From Palsa-661 sp035535015 (lineage in GTDB: Bacteria > Actinomycetota > Acidimicrobiia > Acidimicrobiales > UBA8190), in assembly GCA_035535015.1 (NCBI GenBank), contig DATLQU010000062.1, forward strand, positions 1-64,000: 64,000 bases of DNA. Direction: 5' to 3'. A program made the translations under genes and the position numbers. Under the pieces are notes generated by a model. It did not search any database. It saw only the letters and a list, made by a program, of their open reading frames with translations, and was not told the DNA's origin. Shown here in pieces: positions 35,454 to 43,495 of this stretch; the first letter of the stretch is position 1; every line of letters begins with the position of its first letter.

Positions 35454-37460
35454 ATGTCGGACACCGCCCACGAGCCGCCGGCCGGACCAGACGGGTCGGG
35501 TTCCCACGCCGCCATCTCCGACTTCTTGCTGGAGGAGCGCCGGTTCCCCCCACCCGTCGGGTTCGCCGCCACCGCCGTCGTCTCCGACCGGTCGCTGTAC
35601 GAGAGGGCCGAGGCCGACCCCGAGGGCTTCTGGGCCGAACAGGCGGCCTCGCTCCAGTGGTTCCGGCCCTGGCACACCGTGCTCGAGTGGGAACTGCCCA
35701 ACGCCAGGTGGTTCGTGGGGGGAACGCTGAACGTGTCGGTGAACTGCCTCGACCGGCACGTGGCCGCCGGCCTCGGCGACCGGGTGGCCTATTACTTCGA
35801 AGGGGAGCCGGGCGACCGCCGGACCATCAGCTACGCCGAGCTGCTGGCCGACGTCGAGCGCTTCGCCAACGTGCTCAAAGGCCTCGGCGTCCGTCGGGGC
35901 GATCGGGTGGCCATCTACATGCCCATGATCCCCGAGTTGCCCGTGGCCATGCTGGCCTGCACGCGGATCGGCGCCGCCCACTCGGTGGTCTTCGGCGGCT
36001 TCTCGCCCGACGCGTTGCGCGACCGGATCAACGACGCCGCCGCCAAGGTGCTGATCACGGCCGACGGGGGTTGGCGGCGCGGCAGCGTGGTGGCGTTGAA
36101 GGAGAACGCCGACGCCGCGGTGGCGGCGACGGCGTCGATCGAACACGTGGTGGTGGCCCGACGGACCTGGGACGCCGACGGCCCCACACCGATGACGGCC
36201 GGGCGCGACCACTGGTGGGACGAGCTGATGGCGAGTGCCGACGGGTCCTGCGAACCGGAGGAGATGGAGGCCGAAGACCTGCTCTATCTGCTGTACACCT
36301 CGGGGACGACGGCCAAGCCGAAGGGGATCATGCACACCACCGGCGGCTATCTGACCCAGGTGGCCTTCACCCACCGGACCGTCTTCGACCTGCACGCCGA
36401 GAGCGACATCTACTGGTGCGCGGCCGACATCGGCTGGGTGACCGGCCACAGCTACATCGTCTACGGACCGCTGGCCAACGGCTGCAGTTCGGTGCTCTAC
36501 GAGGGGACGCCCGACTTCCCCGACAAGGACCGCTGGTGGGACATCATTGAGCGTTACCGGGTCTCCATCCTCTACTGCGCACCGACGGCCATCCGGACCT
36601 TCATGAAGTGGGGCAGTGACTATCCCGGGAGCCACGACCTGTCGTCTCTGCGGGTGCTCGGCTCGGTGGGCGAACCCATCAACCCCGAGGCCTGGACCTG
36701 GTACTGGCAGACCATCGGGGGTGGGAACTGCCCGGTGGTCGACACCTGGTGGCAGACGGAGACGGGGGCCATCATGATCGCCCCCCTGCCCGCCGTGACC
36801 ACCTGCAAACCGGGATCGGCCACTTTCGCCTTGCCCGGGATCGAGGCCGAGCTGGTGGACGACGCCGGGGCCCACGTGGCCCGCGGCGGGGGCTACCTGA
36901 CCCTGACCCGACCGTGGCCGTCGATGCTCCGCGGCCTGTACGGCGACCCCGAGAGGTACCGGGAGACCTATTGGAGCCGGTTCCCGGGCCGGTACTTCGC
37001 CGGGGACGGGGCCAAGCTCGACGAGGAGGGCTATCTCTGGCTGCTCGGCCGGGTGGACGACGTGATGAACGTGTCGGGCCACCGGATCTCCACCACCGAG
37101 GTGGAGTCGTCGCTGGTGGACCATCCGTCGGTGGCCGAGGCGGCCGTGGTCGGCGCCAAGGACGCCACCACCGGTCAGTCGATCATCGCCTTCGTGACCC
37201 TGCGCGGTGGTCAGGAACAGACAACCGAACGGGGCGAGGATCTCCGCCGGCACGTGGCCCAGCTGATCGGGCCCATCGCCCGGCCCAAGACGGTGATCTT
37301 CACCGACGAGCTGCCCAAGACCCGGTCGGGGAAGATCATGCGACGGCTGCTCAAGGACGTGGCCGAGGGACGCGACCTGGGTGACACCACCACGCTGGCC
37401 GATCCGGGGGTGGTGGAGGAGATCCGGCGGTTGTCCGGCGAGCAGCCCACCGAGGAATGA
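35454..37460 (+). CDS. acs: acetyl-CoA synthetase (AMP-forming)
   Basis: 668 residues, full length. It activates acetate with ATP and CoA by way of acetyl-AMP. Visible are the P-loop-like LLYTSGTTAKPKGIMHTTGG, the DTWWQTETG motif, and YLWLLGRVDDVMNVSGHRIS at the hinge. PKTRSGKIMRRLLKD carries the catalytic Lys that protein acetylation normally controls. The neighbour downstream overlaps by 4 nt (ATGA). Close relatives using propionate cannot be excluded. Confidence 0.93.
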   Translation: MSDTAHEPPAGPDGSGSHAAISDFLLEERRFPPPVGFAATAVVSDRSLYERAEADPEGFWAEQAASLQWFRPWHTVLEWELPNARWFVGGTLNVSVNCLDRHVAAGLGDRVAYYFEGEPGDRRTISYAELLADVERFANVLKGLGVRRGDRVAIYMPMIPELPVAMLACTRIGAAHSVVFGGFSPDALRDRINDAAAKVLITADGGWRRGSVVALKENADAAVAATASIEHVVVARRTWDADGPTPMTAGRDHWWDELMASADGSCEPEEMEAEDLLYLLYTSGTTAKPKGIMHTTGGYLTQVAFTHRTVFDLHAESDIYWCAADIGWVTGHSYIVYGPLANGCSSVLYEGTPDFPDKDRWWDIIERYRVSILYCAPTAIRTFMKWGSDYPGSHDLSSLRVLGSVGEPINPEAWTWYWQTIGGGNCPVVDTWWQTETGAIMIAPLPAVTTCKPGSATFALPGIEAELVDDAGAHVARGGGYLTLTRPWPSMLRGLYGDPERYRETYWSRFPGRYFAGDGAKLDEEGYLWLLGRVDDVMNVSGHRISTTEVESSLVDHPSVAEAAVVGAKDATTGQSIIAFVTLRGGQEQTTERGEDLRRHVAQLIGPIARPKTVIFTDELPKTRSGKIMRRLLKDVAEGRDLGDTTTLADPGVVEEIRRLSGEQPTEE

Positions 37461-37975
37461 GCCCGCCGGGCCCCGGAGCGGCGCCGTCCGACGAGACACC
37501 ATCGAACTGGCGCTGGCACGCCGAACCGCTGGCGCCCGGTCCGACCGTGGTCTTCGACATCGACGGGGTGCTCTCGGACGCGGCGGGCCGGCAGCACTTC
37601 CTCGAATGGGGCCGGCGCGACTGGGACGGCTTCTTCGAAGCCTGCGCCGACGACCCGCTGATCGACGAGGTGGCCCGACTGCTCGAGCTGCTCGACCCGG
37701 GCCTGTCCATCGTGTTGTTGACGGGACGGCCCTTGCGGGTGCAGCCGCAGACCCTGGCCTGGCTGGCGCGCTACAAGTTGCGCTGGGACCTGCTGGTCAT
37801 GCGCAGTCGGGGCGACACCGCCCCGGTGGCCTACTACAAGCGCTCGGTGGTCGCCGCTCTGCGCGAGCACGGGCTCGATCTGCGACTGGCCTTCGAGGAC
37901 GACCCCCGCAACCGCGACATGTTCCACTCCCAGGGCATCCCCTGCATCTACATCCACTCGGGTTACTACGAGTAG
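37457..37975 (+). CDS. HAD-like phosphatase
   Basis: 172 residues of the haloacid dehalogenase fold. Motif I is VFDIDGVLSD with the nucleophile Asp and the acid-base Asp, motif II is LLTGRP, and motif III/IV includes FEDDPRN. There is no large cap domain. The layout resembles the 3'-phosphatase part of T4 polynucleotide kinase and other small HAD proteins, so a nucleotide or nucleic-acid-end substrate is possible but unproven. It overlaps the acs stop (ATGA). Confidence 0.7.
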   Translation: MSPPGPGAAPSDETPSNWRWHAEPLAPGPTVVFDIDGVLSDAAGRQHFLEWGRRDWDGFFEACADDPLIDEVARLLELLDPGLSIVLLTGRPLRVQPQTLAWLARYKLRWDLLVMRSRGDTAPVAYYKRSVVAALREHGLDLRLAFEDDPRNRDMFHSQGIPCIYIHSGYYE

Positions 37976-38056
37976 GGCCATGGCCGGTGGGCTCAACCCC
38001 GATATGGGCCCTGCATTTCTCGGAGGGGACACTAAAGGTTGTGACCGGGCCGGGGC

Positions 38057-38146
38057 TTCATCGACCTGGCCAGCGGGACCGTCGGCGGTCCCATCTCGGT
38101 GCCCGGGATCCGCCCCGGTATCGCCATCACGCCCGACGCCATCGCC
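38057..38146 (+). pseudogene. remnant of a YVTN-type beta-propeller repeat
   Basis: One frame reads FIDLASGTVGGPISVPG then IRPGIAITPDA, close to the YVTN repeat pattern (IDxATGTVGxPIxVGxxPxGIAITPDG), without start or stop. The surrounding gap (37976-38295) holds no intact gene. An ATG at 38160 opens a 40-codon frame of uncertain value that ends at 38282. Confidence 0.4.
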
Positions 38147-38295
38147 GGAAGGCGATGCCATGACCGCCGTCGACGGTTGGGTGGTGTTTCCCATTCACAG
38201 CGACAACAACCTGGCGCGGCCGGAGGCGTTCGACGGCGCCGGCAAAAGCCTCGGCCAGGCGCTGCCCTTCCCCTGTTGCTGATCGATCCTGTCGC

Positions 38296-39870
38296 TCAGC
38301 CGTTCCTGAGCCGGGCCGGGGGTGAGCTGTCGGCCCCGTCCCTGCGGCGCCGGCGCCGGGTCTCCACCGCGCTGTGGGGGACCCCGGCCGTCATGTCGGC
38401 CAGCCAGCCGCCGATCAGCAGGAGACCGGCGGCCAGCAGGACGGGCAGGTCCCCGAAGCGTTCGTAGAGGGTCCGGCCCGTCCGGCGCATGAGCTCTCCC
38501 ACCAGGACCTGGCGCCGGCCGAGGGTCGTCCGGGCCAGGACGGCACCGCGGTGGTCGATGAGGGCGGAGAAGCCGGTGGGGGCGGCCTGGGCGAGGTCGC
38601 GGCCCTCGGCGATGGCCTGGAGCCGGGAGGCGGCGATCTCCTGGGAGGGGACCTGGCCGGTGGCGTAGGACGAGGTGTTGGTGGGGACGATGAGCAGCTG
38701 GGCCCCGGCCCGGGTGGCCACCCGGCCCCGGTCGGCGAAGAAGACCTCGTAGGAGACCATGGTGCCGAGAGGCCCGGCCGGGGTGCGCAGGACGCCGTCG
38801 CCATGGCCGGGGACGGCGTCCAGGGGGACGCCCGAGAGACTGGCCAGGTGGGAGAAGAAGGCCCGGTCGGGGACGTACTCGCCGAAGGGGACCCGGTGGA
38901 CCTTCTCGAAGCGGGCCACCAGCCGGCCGTGGGGGCCGAAGGCCACGATCTCGTTGCGGAAGCTGCTGGCCGAGATCGTTTCCGTGACGCCGACGGTCAG
39001 GGTGGCCAGGTGCCGCCGGGCCACCTCGGCCAGGCTGCCCTCTGTGGGTGAGCCGTCGAGGGGCTCGCCCAGGGAGACGGCGTCCTCGGGCCAGACGATC
39101 AGGTCCGGGGGACGGCCCCGGTCGACGGCGGAGATCCCGTCGGTGGCCCGGAGCTGGGCGGTGAAGACCGAGGCCGGGTCGACCTGGGCCTTGCTCAAGC
39201 CCCGGACGCCGCCCCCCTGGACGGCGGCCACCCGGACGGCGGCCACCGGGGCCCCGCCGTCGGGGGCGTGGGCCCCCCAGAGACAGACGGCGGCCACGGC
39301 GGCCAGGGCAGCGCCGCCGGCCGCCGCCGGCCGGCCCACCCGCCGCCACCGGTCGGCCCGGACGAACGAGCTGACCAGGGCCCCGAGGCCGGCCCCGGCC
39401 ACAAAGACGAGGCCCACCAGGAGCAGTGGCCCGCCGAGCCGGGCGGCACCGGCCAGGGGGCTCGAAGCCTGGCCCAGGGCGATCCCGCCGAGGGGGAGAC
39501 CGCCGAAGGGCCAGCGGGATCGGAGCGCCTCCATGAGGACCGCCGCCCCGGCCAACGAGGCCCCCCGTCCGCGTCCCGGGGGGGAGAAAGCGCAGGCCAG
39601 GGCCAGGGCGAGGGCCTGAAGGAGCATCAGGACGAGGCCGCCGTAGACGTTGAAGGAGAGGGCCCACCAGAGTCCGGTGACGAACAGGCCGAGGCCGGCC
39701 AGCCAGCCGGCCAGGAGCCGTTGGCCGGGCCGGAGACCGCCGAGCCGCCACCAGAGCAGGGCGGCCCCCACCCCGGCCAGTGGCCAGAAGCCGAAGGGGG
39801 GCAGGGAGAGGGCGAGGCCGACGCCGGCCAGCAGGGAGGGCCCGGCGATCCGGCCCCGGACCCCGGTCAC
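38296..39870 (-). CDS. lnt: apolipoprotein N-acyltransferase homologue with Ser at the nucleophile
   Basis: 524 residues. About six N-terminal helices are followed by a nitrilase-type domain (near 210-470) and a last helix. The Glu (IVWPEDAVSL) and Lys (FEKVHRVPFGEYVP) of the catalytic triad are present. The expected nucleophile motif CYE reads SYE (MVSYEVFF), with a TCC Ser codon at 38754-38752. Family members acylate the amino group of lipoprotein N-terminal Cys. A Ser would need a different acyl-enzyme, or the enzyme may have changed role; I recall similar sequences in Acidimicrobiia, so this may be a clade trait. The GTG start overlaps the hemG stop (GTGA). Confidence 0.85.
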   Translation of the reverse strand: MTGVRGRIAGPSLLAGVGLALSLPPFGFWPLAGVGAALLWWRLGGLRPGQRLLAGWLAGLGLFVTGLWWALSFNVYGGLVLMLLQALALALACAFSPPGRGRGASLAGAAVLMEALRSRWPFGGLPLGGIALGQASSPLAGAARLGGPLLLVGLVFVAGAGLGALVSSFVRADRWRRVGRPAAAGGAALAAVAAVCLWGAHAPDGGAPVAAVRVAAVQGGGVRGLSKAQVDPASVFTAQLRATDGISAVDRGRPPDLIVWPEDAVSLGEPLDGSPTEGSLAEVARRHLATLTVGVTETISASSFRNEIVAFGPHGRLVARFEKVHRVPFGEYVPDRAFFSHLASLSGVPLDAVPGHGDGVLRTPAGPLGTMVSYEVFFADRGRVATRAGAQLLIVPTNTSSYATGQVPSQEIAASRLQAIAEGRDLAQAAPTGFSALIDHRGAVLARTTLGRRQVLVGELMRRTGRTLYERFGDLPVLLAAGLLLIGGWLADMTAGVPHSAVETRRRRRRDGADSSPPARLRNG

Positions 39871-41336
39871 GCCACGACGGCCCGAGCCGCTCTGCGGCCG
39901 CTGCCGATGCAGGCGGGGATGCCGACGCCGTGGAGGGCGGCCCCGGCCAGGGCCAGGCCCGGCAACCGGTCGGTGGCGGCTTCGATGGCCGCCACCCGGT
40001 CCAGATGGCCCACCGGATACTGCGGGAACGACCCCGGCCACCTCGTCACCGCCGTCTCGAGCGGGGCCGCGCCCAGGCCCATCATGGTCCCGAGGCCCTC
40101 GAGGCACGCCGCCCGCAGCTCGTCGTCGGTCATCGAGACGTGCCGGTCGTCACCCTGCCGGCCCACCGACGCCCTGATCAGGACGTCGCCCGGTCGGTCG
40201 AGCTCGGGCCACTTGGCGCTGATCCAGGTGCAGGCGGTGACCAGGGGACCGGCCCCCCCGGCCTCTGGCCGTGGCACCAGGAAGCCGCTGCCGTCGAGCG
40301 GACGCCGGACGGCGTCGGCGGCCAACCGGAGGGTGACGATGGCCACCGAGGCGTAGCTGACGGTGTCGAGGATGGCGGCCAGGGCACCGTCATGGCGTCG
40401 GAGGAGGCCGGCGGCCACGGGGGCGGGGACGGCGACGACGACCCCGTCGGCCTCGGTCTCGCCGCCGGGCGCGCTGGCGATGCACCAGCGTTCGCCGTCG
40501 CCCGACGCCTGGCGTCGCAGGACGGTGGCCGTCGTGCCCCGGCGGAGCTCGACGCCCCGGTCGAGGAGCGCTCGCCCGAGCTCCTCGGCCAGCCGGCCGA
40601 TTCCGCCCCGGAGGCTCAAGAAGACGGGCCCGCCGGCGCCGGACATCGCCGCCACCCCGGGCAGGTCGGGCAGGTCGGGTCCGGGGGACGCGGCCGGCGG
40701 GCCGGGCAGGCCGGCACCGAGCGCCCGCATCAGGCTGCCCCGTCGGGCCTCGGCTCCGAGCAGGGCGGGAAAGACGGCCGCCGCACTCATCAGATCGATG
40801 TCGCCGGCGTGGATCCCGCCGATCAGGGGGGCGGCCAGACGGGCGGTCACCTCCGGCCCGAGCCGCCGCCGGACCACCTCACCCACCGCCATGTCGGTCG
40901 GCCGGGCCGACGGCTCCGGTGGCGGGCGCCGCCGCCGGAGCAGATCGAGGGCGGGACCGACCAGGCCCGCCGGGGAGCAGATGCCCGATCGGGCCAGGGG
41001 ACCGAACCGGGTGGGCACGCCGAGGGCGAGGCCGGCCGGGAGGGGCCGGAGCCGTCCCCGGGCCCAGACGTAGGCGCCCCGGAGACCGGGGGCGACCAGG
41101 TCTTCTGTCAGTCCCAGCTCGGCACAGAGGGCCAGGGCCTCGGGCCGTCGGGCCACGAAGGCGTCGGGTCCCAGGTCCACCGGCCGGCCCCCGAAGCTCT
41201 CGGTCCGCAGCTTCCCGCCGAGCCGGTCGTCGGCCTCGAGGACGATCACCCGCGGCGCCGGCGTCATCCGGCTCAGCTCCCAGGCGGCGCTCAGTCCGGC
41301 CATCCCGGCTCCGATGACGGCGATGGTGGGCGGCAT
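39867..41336 (-). CDS. hemG: protoporphyrinogen/coproporphyrinogen oxidase (HemY/CgoX type)
   Basis: 489-residue FAD enzyme that aromatises a porphyrinogen. It begins IAVIGAGMAGLSAAWELSR (FAD motif) and has DRLGGKLRTESFGGRPVDLGPDAF; near the end GLALAGAALHGVGIPACIGSGRRAA completes the FAD fold. Actinobacteria generally use the coproporphyrin route, so the substrate is probably coproporphyrinogen III; this is inferred. It starts at ATG 41336, one base inside the hemH stop. chdC (hemQ), the last step of that route, is not in the window. Confidence 0.9.
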   Translation of the reverse strand: MPPTIAVIGAGMAGLSAAWELSRMTPAPRVIVLEADDRLGGKLRTESFGGRPVDLGPDAFVARRPEALALCAELGLTEDLVAPGLRGAYVWARGRLRPLPAGLALGVPTRFGPLARSGICSPAGLVGPALDLLRRRRPPPEPSARPTDMAVGEVVRRRLGPEVTARLAAPLIGGIHAGDIDLMSAAAVFPALLGAEARRGSLMRALGAGLPGPPAASPGPDLPDLPGVAAMSGAGGPVFLSLRGGIGRLAEELGRALLDRGVELRRGTTATVLRRQASGDGERWCIASAPGGETEADGVVVAVPAPVAAGLLRRHDGALAAILDTVSYASVAIVTLRLAADAVRRPLDGSGFLVPRPEAGGAGPLVTACTWISAKWPELDRPGDVLIRASVGRQGDDRHVSMTDDELRAACLEGLGTMMGLGAAPLETAVTRWPGSFPQYPVGHLDRVAAIEAATDRLPGLALAGAALHGVGIPACIGSGRRAARAVVA

Positions 41337-42346
41337 CAGCCGCCGGCGCCGGTGTGGCGGCCGTGACCGGCCGCCTCCCGGACCACGTCGGCCAAAAGGG
41401 CGCAGAAGAGGGGATCGTCGTTGAGCGACGCCGTCCGGGCCAGGGCGATCCCGGCCTTCTCCGCCGTGGCGGCCGCCTCGATGTCGATGTCGTAGAGGAC
41501 CTCGAGATGATCGGAGACGAAGCCGATCGGACAGACCAGCACTCCGCCGTAGCCGAGACCGGGAAGTTCGCCGATCACGGCGTTGATGTCGGGTCCGAGC
41601 CATTCGTCGTCCGTCCGGCCCGCGCTCTGCCAGGCCACCGACCAGTCCCTGACCCCGGCGGCCCCGGCGACCGACCGGGCCGACGAGGCCAGCTGCTCGC
41701 CGTAGTTGTCGCCCGCCTCGATCACCCGGACGGGCACGCTGTGGGCGCTGAAGAGCACCCGGACGGGACCACCCGACGCGCTGTCGGACCGGCGGGCCGA
41801 GAGCTGGGCCACCAGGTCGTCGAGGCCCCGGCGGACCCGGCCGGCCATCAGGGCCTCGAAACCCGGCGCGTCGTACCAGTGGTCGATCATCTGCCACTCG
41901 ATCCCGCCGGCGGCACCGGTCCCGCCCGAGCCGACGGCCTGCCGGGCCCGACGGTCGTACTCGCCCACGCTGACGCTGGAGGAGTGGGGGGCGAGGACCA
42001 GGCCGACGATCCGCCTCACCCCGGCCGCCCGCAAGTCGGCCACGGCCTCCTCGATCCGGGGGGCGGCGAACTTGGCCCCGCCCACCACGACGAAGCGGCC
42101 GGTCCCGCCGCCCTCGAGAGCGCGGGCGATCCCGGCCACCTGGGCCCGGGTCCGTTCGTTCAGCGGCGAGGTCCCCCCGATGGCCCGGTAGCGGTCGGTC
42201 AGCTCGGCCAATTGCCCCGCCGTCGGGGCCCGGCCCCGGCGGATCTCGGTGTAGAAGGCGTCGATCTCCTCGACCGACCGGGGCGTGCCGTGGGCCATCA
42301 CCAGCACCCCGGTGGCGTCCGGGCCGCCGCCGCCGGGCCTGGTCAC
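41336..42346 (-). CDS. hemH: ferrochelatase (coproporphyrin type likely)
   Basis: 336 residues. It inserts iron into the porphyrin made by the neighbouring oxidase. The metal-site His lies in LFSAHSVPVRVIE and the conserved Glu in CPIGFVSDHLEVLYDIDIEA; GGTSPLNERTRAQ is also typical. The GTG start at 42346 overlaps the hemE stop (GTGA). No cysteines suggestive of the actinobacterial [2Fe-2S] site stand out near the C-terminus apart from a single FCALL. Confidence 0.93.
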   Translation of the reverse strand: MTRPGGGGPDATGVLVMAHGTPRSVEEIDAFYTEIRRGRAPTAGQLAELTDRYRAIGGTSPLNERTRAQVAGIARALEGGGTGRFVVVGGAKFAAPRIEEAVADLRAAGVRRIVGLVLAPHSSSVSVGEYDRRARQAVGSGGTGAAGGIEWQMIDHWYDAPGFEALMAGRVRRGLDDLVAQLSARRSDSASGGPVRVLFSAHSVPVRVIEAGDNYGEQLASSARSVAGAAGVRDWSVAWQSAGRTDDEWLGPDINAVIGELPGLGYGGVLVCPIGFVSDHLEVLYDIDIEAAATAEKAGIALARTASLNDDPLFCALLADVVREAAGHGRHTGAGG

Positions 42347-43407
42347 GGCGTCCCCCCCACGCCGGCTGTCCCCCCTGGGACCTGTTCGTGGACGAAGGCC
42401 ACCAGCCGTTCCAGGATGGCCGGATCCGTCTCGGGCAGCACCCCGTGGCCGAGATTGAAGATGTGGCCGACACCCCCGCCCCGGGCCATGACATCGCGGG
42501 CCTCGTCGCGTACGGCGTCCCACGATCCGAGACAGGTGGTCGGATTCAGGTTGCCCTGCACGGCGTAGCCGGGCCCGATCAGCCGGCGGGCCTCGTCGAG
42601 CGGCACCCGCCAGTCGACCCCGACCACGTCGGCCCCGGCCGAGGCCATCAACGGCAGCAGGTGGCCGGTGCCCACCCCGAAATGGATCCGGGGCACCCCG
42701 AGGTCGGCCATCCCCTCGAGCACCCGCCGGCTGGCCGGCCAGACCGTCGTCTGGTACTGCTCGACGGAGAGCGCCCCGGCCCAGCTGTCGAAGAGCTGGA
42801 CGGCGCAGACACCGGCGACGACCTGGGACCGCAGCGACGCCAGGGCCAGCTCGGCCAGCGTCTCGAGCAACCGGCCCCACAGGCCCGGGTCCTCGGCCAT
42901 CAGGGCCCGGGTGTGCTCGTAGCTCCGGGAGGGACCGCCCTCGATCAGGTAGCTGGCCACCGTGAAGGGCGCACCGGCGAAGCCGATCAGCGGGATCCCG
43001 AGAGGGGCCAGCTCGCCGGTGGCCATCCTGATGGTCTCGAGCACGTAGGCGGTGTCCTGCTCCGGCTCGAGGGCCCGCAGCCGGGCCAGATCCCGCGCCG
43101 ACCGGAAGGGTTCGGCCACCACCGGGCCCCGGCCGGGCTCCACCTCCACGCCGAATCCGATGGCGGCCACGGGGACGACGATGTCGGAGAAGAGGATGGC
43201 GGCGTCCACCCCGTAGCGCCGGACGGGCTGCAGGGTCAGCTCGGCCGCCAGCTCGGGCCGTCGGATGGCGTCGAGGATGCTTCCCGGCCCCCGCGCGGCG
43301 CGGTACTCGGGCAGGGCCCGGCCGGCCTGCCGCATGAACCAGACCGGCACCCGGGCCGTCGGCTCGCACCGGCAGGCGCGCAGGAACGCCGAGTCGGCGA
43401 CGGACAT
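42343..43407 (-). CDS. hemE: uroporphyrinogen decarboxylase
   Basis: 354 residues, full length. It decarboxylates uroporphyrinogen III to coproporphyrinogen III. Motifs are WFMRQAGRALPEYR near the N-terminus with the substrate Arg pair, the catalytic Asp region FSDIVVPVAAIGFGVE and GFAGAPFTVASYLIEGG. It is the first gene of hemE-hemH-hemG-lnt, all overlapping by 1-4 nt. The ATG is 7 nt after a TAGCGT box, so the operon message may be leaderless. Confidence 0.95.
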   Translation of the reverse strand: MSVADSAFLRACRCEPTARVPVWFMRQAGRALPEYRAARGPGSILDAIRRPELAAELTLQPVRRYGVDAAILFSDIVVPVAAIGFGVEVEPGRGPVVAEPFRSARDLARLRALEPEQDTAYVLETIRMATGELAPLGIPLIGFAGAPFTVASYLIEGGPSRSYEHTRALMAEDPGLWGRLLETLAELALASLRSQVVAGVCAVQLFDSWAGALSVEQYQTTVWPASRRVLEGMADLGVPRIHFGVGTGHLLPLMASAGADVVGVDWRVPLDEARRLIGPGYAVQGNLNPTTCLGSWDAVRDEARDVMARGGGVGHIFNLGHGVLPETDPAILERLVAFVHEQVPGGTAGVGGTP

Positions 43408-43420
43408 CGCGTCGACGCTA
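43405..43420 (-). promoter_or_regulatory. leaderless-type promoter of the hemE operon
   Basis: TAGCGT (plus-strand 43415-43420 reads ACGCTA), 7 nt, then the hemE ATG. No ribosome-binding site lies between. Confidence 0.55.
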
Positions 43421-43449
43421 CCCCGGGGAAGTCCCGAGGGACCTAACGG

Positions 43450-43455
43450 TATGAT
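43450..43455 (+). promoter_or_regulatory. -10-like box TATGAT of the helicase gene
   Basis: TATGAT is close to the TATAAT consensus and would start the message near 43462. That leaves the ATG at 43451 outside the transcript and favours the GTG at 43496, which has AGGTGGAG six bases before it. Confidence 0.5.
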
Positions 43456-43495
43456 CGAGGGTTCACTGCGCGCAGCAGGGAGAGGTGGAGCGGCT

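Noticed and set aside
35316..37502. Upstream extension of the MprF-like open frame, antisense to acs
   Set aside because: The frame stays open only because of GC-rich third positions opposite acs. The extension is Gly/Arg/His/Pro-rich and the real start at 35315 has a ribosome-binding site.
43451..43495. ATG at 43451 as the helicase start
   Set aside because: It lies within the TATGAT -10 box, so it would not be on the message. GTG 43496 has a ribosome-binding site at the right distance.
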